Assembly: GCF_028864635.1 (NCBI RefSeq)
Contig: NZ_CP104850.1
Location: 186,001 to 250,000, forward strand
Source of the DNA: Cloacibacterium sp. TD35
Lineage (GTDB): Bacteria; Bacteroidota; Bacteroidia; Flavobacteriales; Weeksellaceae
Direction of reading: 5' to 3'
Length of the DNA stretch: 64,000 nt
Shown: positions 1-6,939 of the stretch, piece after piece
Layout of the letters: every line of letters begins with the position of its first letter
Numbering within the stretch: the first letter of the stretch is position 1
The notes under the pieces: generated by a model
What the model saw: only the letters and a program-made list of their open reading frames with translations
What the model was told of the DNA's origin: nothing
The model's database searches: none
Made by a program: the position numbers and the translations under genes

Positions 1-22
1 CCCGAAAATTTCGGGATTTTTT
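1..22 (+). terminator. Rho-independent terminator at the left window edge
   Basis: A short hairpin with arms CCCGA and TCGGG (1-15) is followed by a T-rich run. It would end a plus-strand gene lying to the left of the window. The left flank is not visible, so the full stem length is unknown. Confidence 0.6.
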
Positions 23-69
23 ATTTTAAAAATTTATTTTAAAGTATAATTTCAAAAATAGATTAGAAA

Positions 70-570
70 TTAGTGACCAGAGTTACCATCAATTCCGTGC
101 GCATGTCCATGTGCTAGTTCTTCTTCAGTAGCCTCTCTATGATCTACGATTTCTACATCGAAGTATAAAGTTTTTCCAGCCATTGGGTGATTAAGATCTG
201 CTACTACAGCTTCTGAAGTAACTTCTACCACCACTGCTTGAAAATTATTTCCTTGGTTATCTGAAAGTGGAAGAATTGCACCTACTGGTGGCATTCCTGA
301 CTCATTGAACATATCCAAAGGCAATTGTGCTACTGCTTGAGGATTTCTTTCGCCGTAACCTTCTGCTGGCAAAATAGTGAAAGAAGCTTTATCGCCAGAA
401 GTTAATCCTTTGATGCTTTCTTCAAATTTTGGAATCATCATTCCCACTCCATATAAAAATGTAAGCGGATTTCCCGCATCTGATTTTTCTACAAGAACTT
501 TTTCGTTATTTTCTCCATCTGTGTGAAGAATGTAGTTTAATGCAACTACGTGTTTGTTGTCTATTGTCAT
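70..570 (-). CDS. FKBP-type peptidyl-prolyl cis-trans isomerase, SlyD-like
   Basis: A 166-residue cytoplasmic prolyl isomerase/chaperone of the SlyD type. The N-terminal FKBP half carries the family pattern of a DG-containing strand and the GVGMMIPKFEESIKGLTSGD stretch. The middle insert-in-flap part and a return to FKBP (around YFDVEIVDHREAT) follow. The tail is short and His-rich (HGHAHG), which suggests metal binding as in E. coli SlyD, though it is much shorter. The frame extends upstream to a TTG at 660, but homology begins at the ATG at 570 (MTIDNKHVVAL), so that start is preferred. It is transcribed towards the left window edge and its downstream neighbour is not visible. Family assignment is secure; the substrate is unknown. 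Confidence 0.9.
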   Translation of the reverse strand: MTIDNKHVVALNYILHTDGENNEKVLVEKSDAGNPLTFLYGVGMMIPKFEESIKGLTSGDKASFTILPAEGYGERNPQAVAQLPLDMFNESGMPPVGAILPLSDNQGNNFQAVVVEVTSEAVVADLNHPMAGKTLYFDVEIVDHREATEEELAHGHAHGIDGNSGH

Positions 571-763
571 AATATTTTTGATTTTAGAGAATCTCTCTTT
601 TTTTATTGTATTGGTGTCAATTTTCTTGCCTTTAGAGAAAATAAAACTTTTAACTGCCAAATTGACCTATTTTACAAAAAACTCTATCTAAATTGAACCA
701 ATAATCTTTCAAAAAAAATTAATTCTTTAGAATTCGACCAATAAAAAAGTTCTTCTATAATAT

Positions 764-1795
764 TTATTGTGATATTTCTTTTGATTTTATCGCTTCATTT
801 CTAGCTTTTGCTAACATAGGGATAGAAATTAGCCCCATCACTAGCATAATTACCAATTGCATGGTATGAGATATAAAAGCATAGCTTAATCCTACTTCAC
901 TTCCTACTTTAGCATCTTTTCCCATAGAAAGAAATAGAGCTGATATCCCAAGCTTCATCGCTAAGTGAAACGCTCCAATCCCGCCAGAAGCTGGAACCAT
1001 CATTCCTAATGTTCCTACTACAATTAAGAAAAATCCGTCTGCAAATGTAAAATCTGAAGTCTCTGGCAATGCGAAACAAACTAAATATGCCGCCAAATAA
1101 TAAGCAACCCAAATCGCGATAGATAATATAATAAATTTTCCTTTTTGCTTGAGTTTAAAAATAGTAGTTAACCCATGGAAAACTCCTTCTACAAATTCTA
1201 TCACTTTTCCAATGAGAGGAAGATGTGTAAATTTGTCTTTGAATTTAAAGAAAATAAAAGTTCCTACTACCAATACTGCAATTCCACCTATAATATAAGT
1301 GGGATTTATTTTAATCCCTGATTTTTGGTAAAAAGTAATAATAGCATCTTCTTTAAAAACTACTGTGAGAACCAAAAAACCTAACATGCAAAATAAATCG
1401 ACTACCCTTTCTAAAATGATGGTTCCGAAAGATTTATCTACCGGTACTTTTTCTACACCATATAAGGCAGTAGAACGTGCTAATTCACCACTTCTAGGAA
1501 TAGTAAGATTCATGAGATACCCGAAAGAAATCGTCCACAATGAATTAGAATTAGAAATCTGGTAACCCATAGGTTCTAAAAGTAAATTCCAACGAATAGC
1601 TCTAAACCAATAGGCTAATAACCCAAAAATCATAGCAGCAAAAACCCAAAAATAATTGGCTTTGGCTAAAGAGGTTTTAATATTTGTAAAATCTAGTCCT
1701 TTTAATGCAAACCACATAAAAATGGCAGCAAAAGCAATAGATACCAGTATCGTAGAAACTGTTTTAAGAGACGATGATTTTTTTTGATTTTCCAA
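764..1795 (-). CDS. Flippase-like (LPG synthase TM / YbhN family) integral membrane protein
   Basis: A 343-residue polytopic membrane protein with about eight hydrophobic segments, of the lysylphosphatidylglycerol synthase transmembrane family (UPF0104, YbhN-like). Family motifs visible include the NLTIPRSGELARS segment after the second pair of helices and MMVPASGGIGAFHL near the C-terminus. There is no soluble aminoacyl-transfer domain, so it is not a full MprF. The likely role is lipid or lipid-linked substrate handling in the inner membrane, which is inferred. The start is a TTG at 1795 (reading MENQKKSSS); no nearby in-frame ATG exists. It lies 11 bases after panD on the same strand, so the two are probably co-transcribed. 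A second, shorter member of the same superfamily lies at 15683-16561. Confidence 0.8.
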   Translation of the reverse strand: MENQKKSSSLKTVSTILVSIAFAAIFMWFALKGLDFTNIKTSLAKANYFWVFAAMIFGLLAYWFRAIRWNLLLEPMGYQISNSNSLWTISFGYLMNLTIPRSGELARSTALYGVEKVPVDKSFGTIILERVVDLFCMLGFLVLTVVFKEDAIITFYQKSGIKINPTYIIGGIAVLVVGTFIFFKFKDKFTHLPLIGKVIEFVEGVFHGLTTIFKLKQKGKFIILSIAIWVAYYLAAYLVCFALPETSDFTFADGFFLIVVGTLGMMVPASGGIGAFHLAMKLGISALFLSMGKDAKVGSEVGLSYAFISHTMQLVIMLVMGLISIPMLAKARNEAIKSKEISQ

Positions 1796-1806
1796 AAGAA
1801 TAGCGA

Positions 1807-2157
1807 TTAAGTAAGAAGATTGGTTTTTTCGTCTGGGAAAATAATTTTAGGCTGGAAGTTTTGTGCTTCCTCTACAGACATCTGTGCGTAAGAAATAATG
1901 ATGATTACATCTCCTTTTTGTACTTTTCTAGCGGCAGGTCCGTTGAGACAAATTTCACCAGATTTTCTTTTACCTTTTATAACATAAGTATCAAAACGTT
2001 CGCCATTATTTACATTTACGATGTAAACTCTCTCTCCTACCACTAAACCGGCGGCATCAATAAGGTCTTCATCTACTGTAATACTCCCGATGTAATTAAG
2101 GTCAGAAGCAGTAACCGTAACACGATGAATTTTTGATTTAAAAACTTCTATTAACAT
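1807..2157 (-). CDS. panD: Aspartate 1-decarboxylase (pyruvoyl enzyme precursor)
   Basis: A 116-residue proenzyme that makes beta-alanine from L-aspartate for pantothenate and coenzyme A synthesis. The self-cleavage site Gly24-Ser25 is seen in NYIGSIT; Ser25 would become the pyruvoyl cofactor. The Lys/His-rich N-terminus (SKIHRVTVT) and NGPAARK match the family, and the length is normal. A TAAATTTG box lies on the minus strand at 2171-2164, only six bases from the ATG, suggesting an almost leaderless message. It is followed directly by the YbhN-like gene. No other pantothenate gene is present in the window. Confidence 0.95.
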   Translation of the reverse strand: MLIEVFKSKIHRVTVTASDLNYIGSITVDEDLIDAAGLVVGERVYIVNVNNGERFDTYVIKGKRKSGEICLNGPAARKVQKGDVIIIISYAQMSVEEAQNFQPKIIFPDEKTNLLT

Positions 2158-2491
2158 GGCGCAAATTTAAATAAATTAATTGATTAGTAAAGAATTATCT
2201 GACATTTAAACAAATATAATATTCAGCATCTTTCCCTTTAAAATTAGACATTTTAGCAGTCATAAAACTTAAACATTAGATTTAATAGCAAAAAAGATTA
2301 AAAAAAATATCAAATTAACAAATTCATAATTCAAGAATTCTTTAAACACTTATTTAAAAAACACTTTATTCAAAGCATATAAAAAGAATTTAAATGCTTG
2401 AAAAAGCCTATTTTTTGTGATAGATAAAGATTATCATTTTCTCGTTAAATTATATGAAAATCTATAATTATCATTAAAATTGTGAAAAAAA
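2158..2491. other. Long AT-rich intergenic region between panD and HU
   Basis: About 400 bases separate the divergent panD and HU starts. The stretch is very AT-rich with runs of A and T. No open reading frame, RNA gene or strong hairpin was recognised. The left end carries the panD minus-strand promoter box (2164-2171) and the right end the HU promoter. The unusual length for this compact window may reflect regulation of the abundant HU protein, but no specific operator is evident. Confidence 0.5.
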
Positions 2492-2522
2492 TTTGCACAA
2501 TATGAAAATTGTTATATATTTG
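2492..2522 (+). promoter_or_regulatory. Consensus Bacteroidota promoter of the HU gene
   Basis: A TTTG at 2492-2495 is followed by exactly 19 bases and TATATTTG at 2515-2522, the published Bacteroidota -33/-7 arrangement. Transcription should start near 2528-2530, leaving a leader of about 30 bases before the HU ATG at 2559. It is one of the two best promoter matches in the window. Confidence 0.8.
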
Positions 2523-2558
2523 TCTAACGTAACAAATTAACAATTAATATTTATAACT

Positions 2559-2849
2559 ATGAACAAGTCTGAATTAATCGACGCAATGGCAAAAGATGCC
2601 GGTATTACTAAAGTTGCTGCTAAAGCTGCTCTTGAATCTTTCGTTGCTAACGTAACTGCTACTCTTAAGAAAAAAGATGGTAAAGTTGCTTTAGTTGGTT
2701 TTGGTACTTTCTCAGTAGCTGAAAGAGCTGCAAGACAAGGTATTAACCCTGCAACTAAAAAACCAATCAAAATTGCTGCTAAAAAAGTTGCAAAATTCAA
2801 AGCTGGTGCTGATTTAGCTGCTGCTGTTTCTGGTGCTAAAAAGAAATAA
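2559..2849 (+). CDS. HU-family nucleoid DNA-binding protein
   Basis: A 96-residue histone-like protein. It begins MNKSELIDAMAKDAGITK, has the family GFGTFSV turn leading into the DNA-binding arm, and the arm motif RQGINPATKKPI with its tip proline. A short Ala/Lys-rich tail (SGAKKK) follows. It would bind and bend DNA as a dimer across the nucleoid. The gene is monocistronic: a strong promoter lies upstream and a perfect-stem terminator follows. Codon use is biased to a few codons (GCT, AAA), as expected of a highly expressed gene. Confidence 0.95.
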   Translation: MNKSELIDAMAKDAGITKVAAKAALESFVANVTATLKKKDGKVALVGFGTFSVAERAARQGINPATKKPIKIAAKKVAKFKAGADLAAAVSGAKKK

Positions 2850-2870
2850 TTTAAATTATTCTAAAAAATT

Positions 2871-2896
2871 AAGCCTCACCAATTGGTGAGGCTTTT
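2871..2896. terminator. Bidirectional terminator between HU and pdxH
   Basis: A perfect 10-base stem AAGCCTCACC / GGTGAGGCTT with an AATT loop lies between two convergent genes. T-runs flank it on both strands, although the plus-strand one is short. Confidence 0.85.
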
Positions 2897-2897
2897 C

Positions 2898-3542
2898 TTA
2901 TGGAGCTAATCTAGAAATTTTCCAGTCGTAATTTTCATCAAGTTCATAGATAATCCTGTCATGTAAACGGTTTGGTCTTCCTTGCCAAAATTCTATCTGA
3001 TAAGGCTTTGCGATGAATCCACCCCAGTTTTTAGGCCTTGGAATTTCTTTTCCTTCGTATTCTTTTTCTAATGCTGCTAATTTATCCTCTAAATATTCTC
3101 GGTTGGGAATTACAGAACTCTGCGGAGAAACCGCTGCGCCTAATTGACTCCCTCTTGGCCTTGAGCTGAAGTAGCCATCACTTAAATTCTCAGCCACTTT
3201 TTCTAAATCCGCTTTTATTACAATCTGTCTTTCTAAACCTGGCCAAAAAAAGTGAAGGCAAGCCTTATTATTTTTTTGAAGAGCCTTCCCTTTTTTGCTA
3301 TCATAATTGGTGTAAAAAATAAAACCCTCCCATGTATAAGCCTTTAGCAAAACCATTCTGGTTCTGGGACAACCATCATCTTCTACTGTGGAAATCGCCA
3401 TCGCATTAGCTTCAGAGACAGAAGGACTCTCTTCTGCATCTAGAAACCAATCTCTAAACATTTCGATTGGATTTTCCTTAATTTCGCTTTCTAATAATTG
3501 TGACTTATCGTATACTTTTCTCTTATCATGAAGATTTTCCAT
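2898..3542 (-). CDS. pdxH: Pyridoxamine 5'-phosphate oxidase
   Basis: A 214-residue FMN-dependent cytoplasmic enzyme that oxidises pyridoxine or pyridoxamine 5'-phosphate to pyridoxal 5'-phosphate. It shows the family blocks DAEESPSVSEANAMAISTV, RMVLLKAYTWEGFIFYTNY with SKKGK, FFWPGLERQI and the C-terminal WQGRPNRLHDRI, which supplies FMN and substrate contacts. A TTG one codon earlier is possible, but the ATG at 3542 is the natural start. It diverges from yqgE with only 24 bases between the starts, so the two promoters must overlap each other's genes. A TACCTTTG box on the minus strand at 3588-3581, inside the yqgE coding region, is a candidate. Confidence 0.95.
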   Translation of the reverse strand: MENLHDKRKVYDKSQLLESEIKENPIEMFRDWFLDAEESPSVSEANAMAISTVEDDGCPRTRMVLLKAYTWEGFIFYTNYDSKKGKALQKNNKACLHFFWPGLERQIVIKADLEKVAENLSDGYFSSRPRGSQLGAAVSPQSSVIPNREYLEDKLAALEKEYEGKEIPRPKNWGGFIAKPYQIEFWQGRPNRLHDRIIYELDENYDWKISRLAP

Positions 3543-3566
3543 CAAAATTTTTTTTAAATTTGAGTA

Positions 3567-4115
3567 ATGAATAATTCTTACAAAGGTAAAATTTTAATTT
3601 CTACACCTGATATTTCAGGCGATATATTTTCTCGCTCTGTAGTTTTAATTATAGAGCATGATGCTCATGGCGCTTTCGGATTTATCTTGAATAAAAAAAA
3701 TTACTTATTGAGCGAAAACATGCACCATTTATTAGGGCATGAGATAGATGTCTATGAAGGCGGCCCTGTAGAGAATAATCGAGTGTTTTTTATGGTAAAA
3801 GGAAAACCCATCACTTCTGAATACTTATCGATTGATGAAGAGTTTTATATTACCGAACAGCAAGAAGAAGTGGTGACAGCCATGGTAAATAATGACCTCA
3901 ATAAAAATGATGTAAAAATTTTTACTGGATATTCTGGATGGAGCCCTTATCAGTTAGATCAAGAAATTAAAAATAAAATGTGGACAGTGGTAGATTCTTT
4001 CCAACTAGATTACACCTCACCAAATGACCAAACGCTCTGGAAAAAAATTATGCAAAATCTAGGCGGAGATTACTTGCTCTGGGCCAATTCTCCCGAAGAT
4101 GTGAGTTTGAATTAA
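3567..4115 (+). CDS. YqgE/AlgH family protein
   Basis: A 182-residue cytoplasmic protein of the YqgE/AlgH family (formerly DUF179). The signature blocks are visible: GKILISTPDISGDIFSRSVV at the N-terminus, GAFGFILNK, the EGGPV motif, and FTGYSGWSPYQLDQEI. The biochemical function of the family is not established. The start ATG lies only four bases after a TAAATTTG box (3555-3562), so if that box is used the transcript would be nearly leaderless; the -33 region is poor. It is divergent from pdxH. Confidence 0.9.
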   Translation: MNNSYKGKILISTPDISGDIFSRSVVLIIEHDAHGAFGFILNKKNYLLSENMHHLLGHEIDVYEGGPVENNRVFFMVKGKPITSEYLSIDEEFYITEQQEEVVTAMVNNDLNKNDVKIFTGYSGWSPYQLDQEIKNKMWTVVDSFQLDYTSPNDQTLWKKIMQNLGGDYLLWANSPEDVSLN

Positions 4116-4203
4116 CCCAATCTTATTTTTAACAAAAGTTTAGGATTTCGTTTAGAAATAATTATCGCTTAAATAGAGTTTTTATATAAACTCTCAATAT
4201 AAA

Positions 4204-4245
4204 GAACTCGGTCATTGACTCTAAAAAAGGTTGATTGCCGAGTTC
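4204..4245. repeat. Long-loop inverted repeat in the yqgE / aminotransferase-IV gap
   Basis: Arms GAACTCGG (4204-4211) and CCGAGTTC (4238-4245) are perfect complements separated by 26 bases. A smaller hairpin AGAGTTT / AAACTCT (4175-4181, 4188-4194) lies just before it. No T-run follows on either strand, so this is not a clear terminator, although it lies between convergent genes. Confidence 0.45.
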
Positions 4246-4252
4246 GTCAATT

Positions 4253-5062
4253 TTAAGCGAAACTATTTCCCCAAGATTCTACCATTGCAGAAAATCTTTC
4301 GTTGCCAATTTCTTTATTTCTAATTTTAGAAACCGAAAAAATTCCTTTCTCTTCAGAAATAACCAGAATTTCTTCTGCTTTTTGTGTTTCGAAAGCACTT
4401 AATTCTGCTTCTTCTATCATCACAAAATCATTTTTATGAAGAAATGTTACAAAATTTTCCATTAATGGCGAAATATAAGCACCTTCTGATTGTTTAGGAA
4501 TTTTAATCGTATTTTCTTCAAGCAACAAGAGATTTCCAGAGATAGTTCTCGCTACTCTTTTATCTGGATTTAGCAATATTACATCATCTAAATCATTTTC
4601 TACAGCGTAGATTTCGGCATAAATATTTTCTGGTGAATGCGTTCTGATGTTACTCAAAATATTCGTATTTACTGAAATTTCTTTAAGCAAATCTATTTCA
4701 ATATTTTTATGGATAGACAGTACATTTACACCATTATCCAACTCATAATAAAATTGCACAGGGGTTTTAGAAGAAAGTACATCTTCTCTATTTCTAAAAG
4801 CCATAAAAGCAATAACACCTTTAGCGAAATCATTCTCAGAAATAGCTTTATTAAAGGTTTCTGTGAAAAATTCAAGAGTAAAAGAAAGCGGAATATTCAT
4901 TCTCATTTTTCGCATAGAAGCCATCAAAAAAAAGTAGCATTCTTCTGCCATGATTAACTGATGATTCTTTACAAAAAAATAAACCTTTACAGCATCTCCA
5001 TTTAAAAATGCATTATTCTGAAGTACTATTTCCTGTGTTTTTTGTCCGTTTAAATAAATCAT
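4253..5062 (-). CDS. Aminotransferase class IV-like protein, probably lacking the PLP lysine
   Basis: A 269-residue protein with the fold-type IV pattern: an N-terminal strand, FLNGDAVKVYFFVKN (residues 19-33) in place of the usual D-G-F/V-F-E block, and DDVILLNPDKRVARTISGN (159-177) matching the A-I-L-L-N ... GSN region. In active enzymes a catalytic lysine sits just upstream in a N-x-K-S/T-x-N segment. Here the equivalent stretch reads SNIRTHSPENIY (137-148) with no lysine, and the acidic residue before GSN is also replaced. The fold is recognisable but transaminase activity is doubtful. A START-like gene follows upstream in the same direction at a distance of 84 bases. The true ligand is unknown; it might bind PLP-like molecules or serve as a regulator. 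Confidence 0.75.
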   Translation of the reverse strand: MIYLNGQKTQEIVLQNNAFLNGDAVKVYFFVKNHQLIMAEECYFFLMASMRKMRMNIPLSFTLEFFTETFNKAISENDFAKGVIAFMAFRNREDVLSSKTPVQFYYELDNGVNVLSIHKNIEIDLLKEISVNTNILSNIRTHSPENIYAEIYAVENDLDDVILLNPDKRVARTISGNLLLLEENTIKIPKQSEGAYISPLMENFVTFLHKNDFVMIEEAELSAFETQKAEEILVISEEKGIFSVSKIRNKEIGNERFSAMVESWGNSFA

Positions 5063-5146
5063 GTTGTAATGATTTTAGTTATGAAAATTGCAAAAAAAAT
5101 GATAACTGAAATTTCAATTATCAATCTTTTTACTTGGGTTGAAAGA

Positions 5147-5533
5147 TTAAGCTGCGCCTAGTTTGATTTGTAAATTTTCGATGAGATTATCCCAATATAA
5201 TCTGGTTTCTTCTTCATCTCCTTTTTCGCAGAAATCTGTGATATTAAGAGAAAGATCATTAGTAATTTCATCAATTATAATAGTCATTTCGAAGAAATAT
5301 TTAGTTCCTTCATCTTCTTCCCAACGGAAACGTACAAAAGATTCAGGTTTATATCTGATTAATGTCGCTTTTTCTGCGGGACCACCATTCCAACTGAAAT
5401 AAAAATCATCACCTCTTTCTACTGCTTCATCTGCAAACCATTCTGAAAGGCCTTCTGCAGTTGCCATATATTCATACAAAATCTCTGAAAGACAATGCAT
5501 TGTATATTCAAACTGTACCTTATGTTTCGTCAT
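5147..5533 (-). CDS. START-like (AHSA1/SRPBCC superfamily) domain protein
   Basis: A 128-residue soluble protein with the helix-grip pattern: an N-terminal strand VQFEYTMHC, a short helix SEILYEYMATAEGLSEWFAD, and beta strands including FYFSWNGGPAEKATLIRYK and FVRFRWEEDE, then a C-terminal helix (ETRLYWDNLIENLQIKLG). This matches the compact START-like family common in Bacteroidota. The ligand is unknown. It is transcribed in the same direction as the class IV aminotransferase-like gene just downstream, and the pair may be functionally linked. Confidence 0.8.
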   Translation of the reverse strand: MTKHKVQFEYTMHCLSEILYEYMATAEGLSEWFADEAVERGDDFYFSWNGGPAEKATLIRYKPESFVRFRWEEDEGTKYFFEMTIIIDEITNDLSLNITDFCEKGDEEETRLYWDNLIENLQIKLGAA

Positions 5534-5636
5534 ATTTTCACCATTTTTGGTGTCGCAATATATAAATTAATTTCATATATCTGCAACTATTTTTCGATAA
5601 AATCTATAATTTTTATATGAATTTTCGCATAAAAAA

Positions 5637-5662
5637 AAGAGTTTTAAATATTTAAAACTCTT
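5637..5662 (-). terminator. Terminator of the class III aminotransferase gene
   Basis: A perfect 26-base palindrome (arms AAGAGTTTTAAAT / ATTTAAAACTCTT) lies nine bases past the stop of the minus-strand aminotransferase and is followed on that strand by a run of T. Confidence 0.85.
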
Positions 5663-5670
5663 CATTTTAT

Positions 5671-6846
5671 TTAATGGTCATTTAAAGCTTCTAAAATAAT
5701 TTCGCAACCTTTTTTTATCTCTTCTTTACTAATAGTTAAAGGTGGAGAAATCCTCATAAATTCGTTTCGGTAGAGTTGCCAAAAAACAATGAGTCCTTTT
5801 TCCATACAACGTTTCGCTACGTCTAATGTATATCCTGGTGATTCTAATTCTACCGCGAGCATTAATCCTCTGCCGTTTACTTTTTTAATTTTAGGGTGAA
5901 CCAATAATTCTCTGAACAGTTTCTCTTTTTCATCTACTTCATTCATTAAACCACTTTCTAAAACTTCTTTTAAAGTAGCATAACTAGCAGCTGCAATTAG
6001 TGGATTGCCACCAAAAGTAGTAATGTGTCCTAGTTTAGGAGAATGCTGAAGAGATTTCATTATTTCTGCAGAACTCATAAAAGCTCCAACAGGAACTCCA
6101 CCTCCCATGCCTTTTCCCATCACGAGAATATCTGGAACCATATCATAATGCTCGAAAGAAAACAATTTACCTGTTCTCCCAAAACCTGGCTGTATTTCGT
6201 CTAGGATTAATAAAGCCCCAACTTCTTCACATCTTTTTTTCAAATTTTTGAAATAATTTTGAGAAGGCTTCAAAAAACCAGCAGCTCCTTGAATGGTTTC
6301 GGCGATAACACAAGCTGTTTTTTCAGTAATTTTAGAAAATTCTTCTTCATTATTAAATTCTATGAAGGAAATCATAGGCAACAGCGGACGAAATTCTCTT
6401 TTGTGAAACTCATTTCCCGAAACCGACAAAGCGCCATGGGTATTGCCATGATAAGAATTTTTCATGGAGATAATTTCTTCTCTTCCCGTGTATCTTTTCG
6501 CTAATTTCAATGCTCCATCAATGGCTTCTGCTCCAGAATTTACCAAGTAGGTAACTTCTAAAGGTTCTGGAGTAGCGGCAGCTAAAAGTTGACATAATTC
6601 TACTGGTTTTTCTTGAGCATATTCCCCATAAACCATTACATGAAGATATTTATCTGCCTGTTCTTTAATTGCATTAACCACTTTAGGATGAGAATGCCCT
6701 AAAGTATTGGCAGAAACTCCCGCTACAAAATCTAAATAAGCTCTACCATCTTTACCATAAATATAACTTCCTTCTGCTTTTTCTACTTCGAAACCTGCTG
6801 CATAAGGTGTAGTTTGCGCTTGATATTTAAAAAACTCTTGTTTCAT
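5671..6846 (-). CDS. Class III (acetylornithine/ornithine-type) PLP aminotransferase
   Basis: A 391-residue fold-type I aminotransferase. Visible motifs are the NSGAEAIDGALKLA block, SYHGNTHGALSVSG, the LILDEIQPGFGRTGK aspartate that contacts the PLP ring, and Lys245 in MGKGMGGG, the expected Schiff-base lysine. Length and order match the acetylornithine/ornithine/4-aminobutyrate transaminase group, but the substrate cannot be fixed from sequence, and no arginine biosynthesis genes are adjacent. It is a single gene with its own terminator. A TATCTTTG box on the minus strand at 6858-6851 sits four bases from the ATG. Confidence 0.85.
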   Translation of the reverse strand: MKQEFFKYQAQTTPYAAGFEVEKAEGSYIYGKDGRAYLDFVAGVSANTLGHSHPKVVNAIKEQADKYLHVMVYGEYAQEKPVELCQLLAAATPEPLEVTYLVNSGAEAIDGALKLAKRYTGREEIISMKNSYHGNTHGALSVSGNEFHKREFRPLLPMISFIEFNNEEEFSKITEKTACVIAETIQGAAGFLKPSQNYFKNLKKRCEEVGALLILDEIQPGFGRTGKLFSFEHYDMVPDILVMGKGMGGGVPVGAFMSSAEIMKSLQHSPKLGHITTFGGNPLIAAASYATLKEVLESGLMNEVDEKEKLFRELLVHPKIKKVNGRGLMLAVELESPGYTLDVAKRCMEKGLIVFWQLYRNEFMRISPPLTISKEEIKKGCEIILEALNDH

Positions 6847-6907
6847 TTTGCAAAGATAAAGAAGATAAAAGATGGAAGATGGAAGTTTTTGAAAAAAATT
6901 TCAAAGA

Positions 6908-6935
6908 AAAAGTCGGAACTTGAATTCCGACTTTT
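6908..6935 (-). terminator. Terminator after the OstA-like gene
   Basis: Stem AAAAGTCGGAA / TTCCGACTTTT with a six-base loop, immediately after the stop of the minus-strand OstA-like gene and followed by T-rich sequence on that strand. Confidence 0.85.
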
Positions 6936-6939
6936 CTAT

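Noticed and set aside
571-660. N-terminal extension of the SlyD-like protein from a TTG
   Set aside because: No family similarity upstream of the ATG at 570. The same reasoning removed upstream extensions for tig, lpxH, gapA, aceB, pdhB, rnc and the dioxygenase gene.
2537-2800. 87-codon open frame opposite the HU gene
   Set aside because: It is antisense to a certain gene with strong codon bias and has no family similarity; the open frame is a by-product of HU codon use.
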